NCBI GenBank assembly: GCA_031265205.1
Contig: JAISCZ010000055.1
Span: 18,142-82,141, forward strand
Direction of reading: 5' to 3'
Length of the DNA: 64,000 nt
From: Deltaproteobacteria bacterium
Lineage (GTDB): Bacteria; Desulfobacterota; Desulfarculia; Adiutricales; Adiutricaceae
In this document: positions 56,177 through 64,000 of the stretch, piece after piece
How the letters are laid out: each line of letters begins with the position of its first letter
How positions within the stretch are numbered: the stretch's first letter is position 1
Position numbers and translations under genes: made by a program
Notes under the pieces: generated by a model
The model's input: the letters and a program-made list of their open reading frames with translations, nothing else
Database searches by the model: none
Told to the model about the DNA's origin: nothing

Positions 56177-57532
56177 ATGAAAGTCATCGTGGCCGGGGCC
56201 GGCGAAGTCGGCTATAACATCGCGGAAAAACTTTCCCGGGAAAAAATCGACGTGGTCCTGATCGACGCGAATCCCGAGCGTCTCCAGACCGTGGCCGACA
56301 ATCTGGACGTGCAGACCATCGCTAATTCCGTGACCCGACCCGCGGTCCTCGCGGACGCCGGGATTAAGGACGCGACCCTTTTCGTGGCCGTGACCGGGAG
56401 CGACGCCCACAATATCCTCGCCTGCCGTTTTGTCCAGCTCTTGGCCCCGGACGTGATCCGGGTCGCCCGGATCCGCGACGCGGCCGTTTACGAGGGCTTT
56501 TCCGAGGCCGAGATCAAGGAAGGCCTGGGAATTACCTATATAATCGATCCCACCACCCTGGTCGTGGACACCATTTTAGATTTTATGTCCATCCCGGGGG
56601 CCGGGGACGTCATCGACGTTTCCGGCGGAAGGCTGAAGCTCATCGGCGTAAGGCTCAGCCGGGGACACCCCATCGTGGGCAAACCCTTAGCCGAGTCCCT
56701 GCCCCGGACGGACGACGGCAATATCCTCATCGCGGCCATCTATCGGCACCACGAACTCTTAATCCCCAACGGCGCCACGGTGCTGAAGGGCAAAGACCTC
56801 CTCTATCTGGCGGCCACCCCGGAATCGCTGCCGGAGGTGAGCCGCTTTTTCGGCCTGGAGCGCGCGGAAGCCAAAACCGTCTTCATCTTGGGGGGCGGGG
56901 AGGTGGGCCTCCACCTGGCCCGGAGGCTGGAAACCCAGGACATGACCGTCAAACTGGTGGAGCGAAACGAGGAACGCTGCGCTTTTTTAAGCCAAGAACT
57001 CCCCAAAACCATCGTTTTAAAGGGCGACGCCACCGACCAGGGCCTTTTGGAGGACGAGGGCGTGGAGGACTGCGACATCTTCATCGCCGTGGGGACGGAC
57101 GACGAGAAAAACATGATTTCCTGCCTGCTCGCCCGGAGGTTAGGCGCCAAATACACGATTACCCGGGTGAACCGGGTGAGTTACGTGCCCCTGGTCTCGG
57201 CCATCGGCCTTGAGGCCCTCATCTCCGCCCGCGTCGCGGCGGCCTCGGCCATCCTGAAGTACGTCCGCAAGGGCCTCGTCCTTTCGGTCCAGACCCTCCA
57301 GAACGAGGAGGCGGAGATCGTGGAGATCGCGGTGCCCCCGGAGTCCCGGATGAGCGGCAAACTCATCTTAAACGCCAAGTTCCCGGAAGGGGCTATTATC
57401 GCGGCGCTGATCCGGGGCGAGGAAGTGCTGATCCCCCGGGGCGGCGACGCCATCAAGGCCGGCGACGTGCTCGCCGTGGTGACCCGCCCCGAGTCCATTC
57501 CCCTCCTGGAAAAGGCCCTCGCGGAAAAATAG
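56177..57532 (+). CDS. trkA: Trk potassium uptake regulatory subunit TrkA
   Basis: 451 residues made of two RCK units, each an NAD-binding Rossmann domain plus a TrkA-C domain: MKVIVAGAGEVGYNIAEKLS at the N-terminus and VFILGGGEVGLHLARRLE near residue 236. It is the peripheral, nucleotide-gated subunit of the Trk potassium channel. The start lies at this ATG because the upstream part of the open frame overlaps metG and is not protein-like. The ribosome-binding site is weak (TTGGA). It lies 53 bases after metG and two bases before trkH, which it regulates. Confidence 0.96.
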   Translation: MKVIVAGAGEVGYNIAEKLSREKIDVVLIDANPERLQTVADNLDVQTIANSVTRPAVLADAGIKDATLFVAVTGSDAHNILACRFVQLLAPDVIRVARIRDAAVYEGFSEAEIKEGLGITYIIDPTTLVVDTILDFMSIPGAGDVIDVSGGRLKLIGVRLSRGHPIVGKPLAESLPRTDDGNILIAAIYRHHELLIPNGATVLKGKDLLYLAATPESLPEVSRFFGLERAEAKTVFILGGGEVGLHLARRLETQDMTVKLVERNEERCAFLSQELPKTIVLKGDATDQGLLEDEGVEDCDIFIAVGTDDEKNMISCLLARRLGAKYTITRVNRVSYVPLVSAIGLEALISARVAAASAILKYVRKGLVLSVQTLQNEEAEIVEIAVPPESRMSGKLILNAKFPEGAIIAALIRGEEVLIPRGGDAIKAGDVLAVVTRPESIPLLEKALAEK

Positions 57533-57534
57533 GC

Positions 57535-58989
57535 ATGGTTAACCCCTTTCTCGTCGCTTATCTCTGCGGTTGGATTGTCGCCATTGTCGGGGCGACCTTC
57601 TTTCTCCCCTGCCTCGCGGCCCTCTACTACGGCGACGAGTCCTTATGGTGGTTTGTCTTTTCCGGCCTTATCGCCATGGGCGCGGGGGGCGCCATGATCC
57701 TCGCGGGGCTCGGCCAACGCGACCAAGAGGCGCGTTTCCGGGATAGCCTCGCCGTGGTGGGGATCTCCTGGTTTCTGGTAAGCTTTCTGGGGGCGCTCCC
57801 TTACTGGTTTTCGGGGCTCTTGGATTTCTGGGGCGGGATTTTCGAGTCCTTCAGCGGCTTTTCCTCCACCGGCTCCACCAATATCCTGGATCTTGGCGCC
57901 TTTCCCAAGGGTCTCCTCTTTTGGCGCTCCTTCACCCAGTACCTGGGAGGCATGGGCATTATCGTCCTCATGGTCGCGGTGCTCCCTTTCCTGGGGGTGG
58001 GGGGGCAGCTCATGATGAAAAACGAGCTCTCCGGGGTAACCGGCGACAAACTCAAGCCCCGGGTCGCCCAGATCGCCAAAATCCTCTGGATGATCTACCT
58101 GAGTTTCACGGTCGCCCTTTTCCTTTTGTACTCCCTGGGGGGAGGGGAGGGCGTCTTTGACTCCCTGTGCCTCACTTTCTCGACCCTCTCGACGGGGGGC
58201 TTTTCCAACTGGAACGATTCGCTGGGCCATTACCAGGGCTATTACGTCCCCGTCGTCAGCCTGATCTTCATGTTTCTGGGAAGCGTGAGCTTCGGGCTCC
58301 ACTATCAGCTCTTCACCGGGGCTTTCCGCGGTTTTTGGGCCAACGCCGAGGTCCTTTTCTTCTCGGCGGCCATCGCGCTCGGGACTTTAATCGTCAGCCT
58401 TTCCCTCTTCGCCGCCAACTATTACCGGGGGGTGGGGGAGACAATATTCCAGTCCTTTTTCCACGTCTTGAGCCTCATCGGCACCACGGGCCACGCCCGG
58501 GTCAACTGGGAGACCTGGCCGCCCCTGGCCGTGGCCGTCCTCTTTCTCCTCTTTTTCGTCGGCGGTTGCTCGGGCTCCACCAGCGGGGGCCTCAAATGCG
58601 TGCGCTGGATTATCCTCCTCAAAAGCGTCCACCGGGCTTTTCGGCGCTATATCCATCCCCGGGGGGTTTTTCCGATCCGCGTCAACAACAAACCCATTCC
58701 CGACAGTATTTTGGAAGGCGTCTGGCTCTTTTTTATCCTGTATTTTCTGCTCTTAGGGGTCTCTTTTCTGGCCCTCTCGGCGCTGGGCATGTCCCCCCTC
58801 ACGGCCTTCTCCGCCGCGGCGAGTTCCTTGGGGAACGTGGGCCCCGGCCTGGGTCCCTTGGGCCCGGCCTCCACCTACGCCTGGATCCCGGGGCCGGCCA
58901 AGGGAGTCTTAAGCCTCTTAATGCTCCTGGGGCGCCTGGAGTTCTACAGCTTTTTAGTCATCTTTATCCCCGAGTTCTGGAGCAAGTGA
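57535..58989 (+). CDS. trkH: Trk potassium uptake transmembrane subunit TrkH
   Basis: 484 residues with many hydrophobic segments. The repeated pore loops of TrkH/KtrB proteins are visible, including GFSSTGSTNILDL, STLSTGGFSNW, IGTTGHARVNWE and SSLGNVGPGLGPLG. WRSFTQYLGGMGIIVLMVAV is a TrkH family block. It forms the membrane pore for potassium uptake, gated by TrkA, which is encoded two bases upstream. Its TGA stop shares one base with the ATG of the next gene (TGATG), so translation is probably coupled. Confidence 0.96.
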   Translation: MVNPFLVAYLCGWIVAIVGATFFLPCLAALYYGDESLWWFVFSGLIAMGAGGAMILAGLGQRDQEARFRDSLAVVGISWFLVSFLGALPYWFSGLLDFWGGIFESFSGFSSTGSTNILDLGAFPKGLLFWRSFTQYLGGMGIIVLMVAVLPFLGVGGQLMMKNELSGVTGDKLKPRVAQIAKILWMIYLSFTVALFLLYSLGGGEGVFDSLCLTFSTLSTGGFSNWNDSLGHYQGYYVPVVSLIFMFLGSVSFGLHYQLFTGAFRGFWANAEVLFFSAAIALGTLIVSLSLFAANYYRGVGETIFQSFFHVLSLIGTTGHARVNWETWPPLAVAVLFLLFFVGGCSGSTSGGLKCVRWIILLKSVHRAFRRYIHPRGVFPIRVNNKPIPDSILEGVWLFFILYFLLLGVSFLALSALGMSPLTAFSAAASSLGNVGPGLGPLGPASTYAWIPGPAKGVLSLLMLLGRLEFYSFLVIFIPEFWSK

Positions 58990-61340
58990 TGGCCTTTACG
59001 CCTTTGGACCCCCAGTTGAATATCGCGCCGCCCTCCCTTTCGCGGGGGAAGGGACGGATCCATCTCTTGGGGATCGGGGGAGTCGCCATGGCCTCTTTGG
59101 CCGGGCTTTTCAAGGGCGCGGGCTTTGACGTCAGCGGATCTGACGAGACTCTGTACTCCCCCATGAAAGAGATCGTCGAAGGCTTGGGGCTCCCCGTGAC
59201 GCGGGGGTACCTGGAAGGCTCGCTCCCGCCAGACGCGTCTTTGGCCATCGTCGGCAACGTGGTCACCGCGCGCTTTCCCATCCTCAAAACCCTCGCCGAG
59301 CGCCGGATTCCCTTCCTTTCGCTCCCCCAGGCCCTGCGGCTCTTTTTCCTCCAAGGGAAAAAAAGCCTGGTCTGCGCCGGCTGCCACGGCAAAAGCACCG
59401 TCACCAACCTCGCCTCGCTCCTCTTCGCGGAAGGCGGCCTGGACCCGGGCTTCCTCGTCGGCGGCTCCAGCCTGGATTTTCCGTCGCCCTTCCGCCAGGG
59501 AAAGGGCGAGTGGTTTATCGTCGAGGGCGACGAATACGACAGCGCCTTTTTCGACAAAGTTCCCAAATTCGTCCACTACAATCCCCACGCGGCGATTATA
59601 AACAATATCGAGTTTGACCACGCGGACATCTATCCCGACCTGGAAGCGGTCCTGGAAGCCTACCGCTCCTTAGTCCGCCTCATTCCTCCCCAGGGCCTCC
59701 TCCTCGCCAACGGCGACGATCCCCTCTGCCGCGAGGTGGCCAAACTCGCCCGCTCCAAAGTCGAATTTTTCGGCGAGGGCGGGAAGAACGACTGGCGCCT
59801 GGCGGACTATCGGAGCGCTAGCCTGAAGTCGGAATTCCGCGTCGAAGGCCCCCAAGGCCAGAGCCTCGCCCTCCGCTGGCCCAAAATCGGCCGCCACAAC
59901 GCCTTAAACGCCGTCGCCGCCGTGGCGGCTTTCCTCAACGCCGGGGGCGACAGAACCCTACCGCCCCTCCTCTTTCCCCAAATCAAGGGCGCCCGCCGCC
60001 GCCAGGAACTCCTCTTCGACGACGGTTCCGTCGCCCTCGTGGACGATTTCGCGCACCATCCCACGGCCGTCGGGAGCGTCCTCGCGGCCGTTAAGGAAAG
60101 CGAGCCCGCGCGCCGCCTCGTCGTGGCCTTTGAGCCCCGCAGCAATACCTCCCGCCGGGCCATTTTCCAAAAAGAGTACGCGGAAAGCCTGGCCCGCGCC
60201 GACCTGGTCTTTCTGCCCCCCGTCGACCGCCCGGACAAGGCCCCCGCCGGCGACCGCTTGGACGTCGCGCGTCTCGCGCGGGACATAGGGGAGGGAAAAG
60301 CCTTTTATTTTCCCGAAGGCGCCTCGCGGATCGCCGAGGCCATCTGGGCGGAAATCCGGGCGGGCGACATCGTCGTCGTCATGTCCAACGGCGACTTTGG
60401 CGGAATCGCGCGAACGCTCCGCGAAAGGCTCGAAAGCCAGGCCCTTTCTGACCGCCGCCACCCGCGACCCGGGGAAGGGGACGGCCCCGCGGCTGGAGAG
60501 GCGCCAGCCACTTCCGGGGACGCGCCGCCGGACGGGCGCCTGAAGGGCCCGGAGCTCGCGCCCGCGGGGACGCGCGCTCCCCACGCCGCCCCTTGGCCGG
60601 ACGGAGAGGAGGGGACCGGCTTTTATTTCGCGCCCATCCAATATTCTTTTAAGGACCAAAGCCTGCTCCTCGGGGCCCTCACCCACCGCTCCTCGGCCTG
60701 CGAGTGCCAGAGCGCGCGCCAGGAGGAAGCGGACAACCAGCGCCTGGAGTTTTTGGGGGACGCGGTTTTGGACCTTTTCATTTCCGAGTTTCTCTTTCAG
60801 CTGCGGCCCCGCCTGAGCGAAGGGGCCATGAGCCGGGTGCGGGCCTGTTTCGTCTGCGAGAGCCGGCTCGCGGAAATCGCCCGCTCCCTGAAACTGGGGG
60901 AAAGCCTGATCCTCTCCCAGCCGGAAACCATGTCCGGGGGAAGGGACAAGACTTCCCTCTTGGCCGACGCCCTGGAAGCTTTGCTGGGGGCCGTCTTTTT
61001 GGACGGCGGGGCCGCGCGGACGCGCGAATTGGTCCTGCGCCTCTGGAAGCCTTACCTCAGCTGCGCCAAGGAGGGCAAACCCGACATCAGCGACTACAAA
61101 ACCGAGCTCCAGGAATACACCCAAAGACGGGGCTTAGGGCTCCCCCTCTACTCCCTCCAAGACACCCGGGGCCCGGCCCACGAGCCCACCTTTTCCATGA
61201 GCGTCCAGGTGGATGGCTATCCTCCCCAAACGGCCATGGCCCACTCGAAAAAAGAAGCCGCCCAACTGGCGGCCAAGGCCCTCTTAGACGCCCTCACGCG
61301 CGAGGAGGAATCCTCCCCCTCCGCGAAACCCCGCGCCTGA
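58989..61340 (+). CDS. Fusion protein: Mpl-type murein peptide ligase joined to RNase III
   Basis: One continuous 783-codon frame. Residues ~1-475 match Mpl, which ligates recycled L-Ala-D-Glu-mDAP tripeptide to UDP-MurNAc: RIHLLGIGGVAMASLAGLF, ATP loop CAGCHGKSTVTNL, VEGDEYDSAFFDKVPKFVHY and DDFAHHPTAVGSV. After a ~70-residue Pro/Gly/Ala linker, residues ~540-783 are a full RNase III: signature NQRLEFLGDAVLDLFIS, second acidic patch DALEALLGAVFLDGG, and a dsRNA-binding domain (DYKTELQEYTQRRGL...KKEAAQLAAKALL). No stop or frameshift separates them. A strong Shine-Dalgarno-like GGAGAGGAGGGG lies in the linker just before the RNase III part, but no ATG, GTG or TTG follows at usable distance. 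Followed by era, the usual partner of rnc. Confidence 0.93.
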   Translation: MAFTPLDPQLNIAPPSLSRGKGRIHLLGIGGVAMASLAGLFKGAGFDVSGSDETLYSPMKEIVEGLGLPVTRGYLEGSLPPDASLAIVGNVVTARFPILKTLAERRIPFLSLPQALRLFFLQGKKSLVCAGCHGKSTVTNLASLLFAEGGLDPGFLVGGSSLDFPSPFRQGKGEWFIVEGDEYDSAFFDKVPKFVHYNPHAAIINNIEFDHADIYPDLEAVLEAYRSLVRLIPPQGLLLANGDDPLCREVAKLARSKVEFFGEGGKNDWRLADYRSASLKSEFRVEGPQGQSLALRWPKIGRHNALNAVAAVAAFLNAGGDRTLPPLLFPQIKGARRRQELLFDDGSVALVDDFAHHPTAVGSVLAAVKESEPARRLVVAFEPRSNTSRRAIFQKEYAESLARADLVFLPPVDRPDKAPAGDRLDVARLARDIGEGKAFYFPEGASRIAEAIWAEIRAGDIVVVMSNGDFGGIARTLRERLESQALSDRRHPRPGEGDGPAAGEAPATSGDAPPDGRLKGPELAPAGTRAPHAAPWPDGEEGTGFYFAPIQYSFKDQSLLLGALTHRSSACECQSARQEEADNQRLEFLGDAVLDLFISEFLFQLRPRLSEGAMSRVRACFVCESRLAEIARSLKLGESLILSQPETMSGGRDKTSLLADALEALLGAVFLDGGAARTRELVLRLWKPYLSCAKEGKPDISDYKTELQEYTQRRGLGLPLYSLQDTRGPAHEPTFSMSVQVDGYPPQTAMAHSKKEAAQLAAKALLDALTREEESSPSAKPRA

Positions 61341-61365
61341 CGCCGCGCCCGCCAAGGAGCTTTTT

Positions 61366-62271
61366 TTGCCCGCCCCCTTTCTGACCGGATACGTGGCCAT
61401 TATCGGCGCCCCCAACGCGGGGAAATCCACCCTCTTAAACCGCCTTTTGGGCCAAAAAGTGGTGGCCGTGGCCGCCAAGCCGCAAACCACCCGCCATAAG
61501 ATTATCGGAGTTTTAACGGACCCAGGCGCCCAGATTGTCTTCGTGGACACCCCGGGTTACCACGAGCCCCAGAAGCTTTTGAACCAAGAAATGGTCAAGC
61601 GCGCCCTCTCGGCCTTGGCCGAAAGCGACACCTGCCTGTGGCTCGTCGACGGACTCTTCCGGGGGGAGGATCACGCGCGCGCCCGCGCTCTCGCCTTAAA
61701 CGCCCCCCAAAAACTGGTTATCGCCGTCAGCAAAACCGATCTGCTCAACAAAGAGAAACTCAAAACCCTCGCGCGCTCCCTTTCCGAGGAAATACCCGAC
61801 CACGAAATTTGGCCCATCTCGGCCAAGACCGGCTCCGGGCTCCCGGAACTTTTAAAGGCCATCCGCGCGACGCTCCCCGAAGGCCCGGCCCTCTACCCCG
61901 AGGACTCTTTAACCGACCAGAGCCTTCGCGCCATCGCCGCCGAATTTATCCGGGAGGCGGCCTTCCGCCTCACCCGCCTGGAACTCCCCTACAGCGTGGC
62001 CGTGACCGTCGACGAGTTTATTGAGCCCGACCCGAGCGACCCGCGCCGCCTCACCCGCGTTTCCGCGACCATCCACGTGGAAAAAGACAGCCAAAAACGC
62101 ATCGTCATTGGGAGCCAGGGTCGGCTCCTCAAGGAAATCGGCTCCCAGGCCCGCGCCAATATCGAAAGGCTCACCGAGGGCCAGGTCTTTTTAAAGCTCT
62201 TTGTCCGGGTCACCAAAGACTGGACGAAAAACAAAAAGAGCGTCGCGGAATTCGGGTACGGGGACTTTTGA
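61366..62271 (+). CDS. era: GTPase Era
   Basis: 301 residues. A ribosome-assembly GTPase that binds 16S rRNA. G-motifs: GAPNAGKSTLLNRLLGQKV (G1), KPQTTRH (G2), DTPGYHEP (G3), SKTD (G4) and ISAKTG (G5). A C-terminal KH domain (ATIHVEKDSQKRIVIGSQGR) completes it. It starts with TTG, preceded by AAGGAG. It lies 25 bases after the Mpl::RNase III gene, the classic rnc-era neighbourhood. Confidence 0.97.
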   Translation: MPAPFLTGYVAIIGAPNAGKSTLLNRLLGQKVVAVAAKPQTTRHKIIGVLTDPGAQIVFVDTPGYHEPQKLLNQEMVKRALSALAESDTCLWLVDGLFRGEDHARARALALNAPQKLVIAVSKTDLLNKEKLKTLARSLSEEIPDHEIWPISAKTGSGLPELLKAIRATLPEGPALYPEDSLTDQSLRAIAAEFIREAAFRLTRLELPYSVAVTVDEFIEPDPSDPRRLTRVSATIHVEKDSQKRIVIGSQGRLLKEIGSQARANIERLTEGQVFLKLFVRVTKDWTKNKKSVAEFGYGDF

Positions 62272-62947
62272 CCTTCCCCGCCGCGCGGCGGGCGAAACCC
62301 CTAAGTGGCCCGGCCTTTGGGCGGCGGGGACCCTTGGGGGGCGGCGCTCGCGCCGACGAGAGGCGTATTCGCGCTATTTTTTTCAGTTTTAAAGCAAACG
62401 TCGCGACCGCCAAATATAAGTTCCCAGAAATTCCCCCGCGTGGGGCGACGCTTTTTTTGTCCCCCCTCCCTAAAAATCTGTTATTCTTGAGGTTAATCGC
62501 CGCGCCAATTCGCGCGCTCCCGCCCGAGCCCTCCGCCCGCGGCGGCAAGCTCGCGGAGCGCCCCAAACTCACGGGAACGTCGGGGCGCCGCGCGGATTTA
62601 AAAGGCGCGCCGCTTGTCCGCGCGACCGCGGCGCTCTTTGGCCCGCGCCCCCATAAGGCCCCGCGCGCGGAAGCTTTTCCCGCGAGGCCGCGGGCTTATC
62701 CCCCGGACCCCGCGCGGAGATGGCGGAAAGACGCCTTGAGCGCTCCGTCCCCCTCGCCCCCACTTCCTGGGCGCGCCGCCAACCGCGCGCGGCCCGGCGA
62801 ATCCTCAAAAATTCTCCGCCCCAGCCCGCTCCGGATCGGAAGGTTCCCGCGCGCCAAAAATTCTGGAGAGCCAGTCCCGCTCTCCCGCCGCGCGCGCCCC
62901 TTTTTGGAAATGGCCGGGCCTTCATCCGCGCGCGCGAAAAGTTACCC
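62272..62947. other. Intergenic gap after era
   Basis: About 680 GC-rich bases with only proline/arginine-rich shadow frames. No RNA gene or terminator clearly seen. Confidence 0.45.
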
Positions 62948-63217
62948 ATGAGCCGCAGCCGTCGCCATACCCCCGTCACGGGCTTTACCTCTTGCCACAG
63001 CGAGAAGGAAGACAAACAAATCTGGCATAGGCGTTGGCGGCGCGCCCAGCGCGCGACTTTGGCCTCCGCTTCCCAGGAAGCCTTGGAAAGCTATCTGCCC
63101 AAGCTCGCGAGGGAAGTCTCCGAAATTTGGGACATGGGCAAGGATGGCCGCTCGCGGTGGCCAATATCCCTCCTGCGCGCGAAAGGCCGAGACGCGCGCT
63201 GGCTGTGGGGAAAATGA
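62948..63217 (+). CDS. Small conserved-looking basic protein
   Basis: 89 residues beginning MSRSRRHTPVTGFTSCHSEK, then EDKQIWHRRWRRAQR and a C-terminal EVSEIWDMGKDGRSRW. This resembles a family of small uncharacterised bacterial proteins with an 'SEKxDKxxxxRxxRR' core and a 'W-x-M-x-KDGK' end. The start is this ATG because the upstream 76 codons of the open frame are typical GC-rich shadow. The ribosome-binding site is weak. No signal peptide or membrane segment. Function unknown. Confidence 0.72.
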   Translation: MSRSRRHTPVTGFTSCHSEKEDKQIWHRRWRRAQRATLASASQEALESYLPKLAREVSEIWDMGKDGRSRWPISLLRAKGRDARWLWGK

Positions 63218-63480
63218 GCGGGCGCCGGAGCGCCGCCCGAGCTTTACGCCTTAAGGCGCCTTGGGACGCTTGAGGGCGCGCCGCCGCGACGCGAAGCGGC
63301 CCGTCTCCCCGCGCTGAGGGCGGGGGCTTTTGGGGTGAGGCCATGGGCGCCAACGCGGTCGCGCGAGGGGCCCCCGCGGCGATTTTTCGCGGCGTTAAGC
63401 GGCTCAGCGCCTCTCAGCCGCGCGGGCTTCCCCTCCAAATAATTTTTTTGGGTCAAAAGAGCGCGAGAGCGCTTTTTCTA

Positions 63481-63509
63481 TTGACATATTCTTCGAGAAC
63501 GGTTAATCT
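63481..63509 (+). promoter_or_regulatory. Sigma-70 promoter of ssrA
   Basis: Consensus TTGACA (63481-63486), a 17-base spacer and TAATCT (63504-63509). Transcription would start near 63516, leaving a ~37-base leader to be removed by RNase P from the tmRNA precursor. Confidence 0.8.
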
Positions 63510-63552
63510 AAAATTTGCGGTAAAAAACGCTTTCGCGTTTTTTGAAACACTT

Positions 63553-63905
63553 GGGGGCGATCCGGTTTCGACGGGGTTAGTTGATACCAAGGCCGCGGGC
63601 CGAGCGACCCAGTGCCTCGTTAATCCAAGGGAACTAAACATAAAAGCAGACTCTTACGAGTACGCTCTGGCTGCTTAAGCCAGCGTCCCAGATGGCACAT
63701 GGCCCGTGGATCATCTGAGGGCGTGGAAAAATGGGCTGGTCAATTGGGGGGGACCCCTGCTCCAGTTGACGAGATTATCAGGGAGATAGTTTATCGGTAG
63801 CTTGTCCGCTAGCGACCGGTCGGCGAATTTAAACAACGGAAAACGCCCGTAGACGTCTTGGGGGAAGGACTTCGGACGCGGGTTCAATTCCCGCCGCCTC
63901 CACCA
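63553..63905 (+). ncRNA. ssrA: Transfer-messenger RNA (tmRNA)
   Basis: One-piece tmRNA of about 353 bases. The 5' end GGGGGCG pairs with CGCCTCC before the encoded CCA at 63903-63905. The T-arm GGTTCAATTCCCGCC and the typical 5' GGTTTCGACGGGG are present. The tag reading frame gives ADSYEYALAA then TAA, with the stop embedded in a hairpin (CTGGCTGCTTAAGCCAG). It rescues stalled ribosomes with SmpB and marks proteins for proteolysis through the Ala-Ala end. No smpB is in the window. Confidence 0.97.
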
Positions 63906-63930
63906 ATTTTTAGTCCGAATAGGATCGTTA

Positions 63931-63970
63931 AAGCCCGAAAGCCTTGATTCAAAAGGCTTTCGGGCTTTTT
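63931..63970 (+). terminator. Rho-independent terminator of ssrA
   Basis: AAGCCCGAAAGCCTT (63931-63945) pairs perfectly with AAGGCTTTCGGGCTT (63953-63967), followed by TTTTTCTT. Strong intrinsic terminator. Confidence 0.93.
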
Positions 63971-64000
63971 CTTGGGAGAGCCCATGTCCCCGGAAGTCCG

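Noticed and set aside
58167..58988. N-terminal 274-codon extension of the Mpl-RNase III frame
   Set aside because: It overlaps trkH in another frame and is not protein-like. The Mpl domain begins at the ATG overlapping the trkH stop codon.

Overview
The window is a GC-rich chromosome segment from a Gram-negative, probably anaerobic bacterium. A Desulfobacterota ('deltaproteobacterial') affiliation is my inference. It rests on a fused acetyl-CoA carboxylase carboxyltransferase, sigma-54 regulation, corrinoid-type methyltransferases of the MttB superfamily, an anaerobic haem-degradation radical SAM protein, and a murein-recycling ligase. Coding density is uneven: tight operons alternate with gaps of 1-4 kb holding AT-rich patches, a broken gene and small repeats. 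This suggests a genome that is decaying in places.

Region by region. 0-6.5 kb, minus strand: rpsB-tsf-pyrH with a candidate promoter and hairpins, then accDA-ruvB. 6.5-18.7 kb: an accessory stretch with a very AT-rich island, a divergent Hsp70-like protein, a lower-GC AAA-ATPase/PD-(D/E)XK protein with a near-leaderless promoter, and a giant DUF4011-type helicase-nuclease. 19.8-24.8 kb: a Pro/Glu-rich lipoprotein, a Ski2-like helicase, twin hairpins resembling IS200/IS605 ends, and an NlpC/P60-like lipoprotein that has lost its catalytic residues. 24.8-28.7 kb: almost gene-free, with a pseudogene. 28.7-31.2 kb: a HutW/ChuW-like radical SAM gene and a YgiW-like periplasmic protein. 31.4-40.0 kb, minus strand: a run of genes (FHA/degenerate AAA+, CorC-like, LarC1-only, PyrR, DJ-1, CheZ-like with RGG-type repeats, MlaF-like ATPase, phosphopantetheinyl transferase, small ORF).

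40.4-53.1 kb: a quaternary-amine module. It holds two MttB-superfamily methyltransferases flanking a BCCT transporter, transcribed from a sequence that fits the sigma-54 -24/-12 consensus. An upstream PAS-containing sigma-54 activator and a second BCCT transporter lie nearby. No corrinoid protein or reductive activase is present in the window.

54.2-62.3 kb, plus strand: metG-trkA-trkH-(mpl::rnc)-era. The Mpl murein ligase and RNase III are encoded as one continuous reading frame, the most striking protein architecture here. The window ends with a small conserved-looking protein and a complete tmRNA gene (ssrA) with promoter and terminator.

All identifications come from reading motifs by eye. 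No database search was run.
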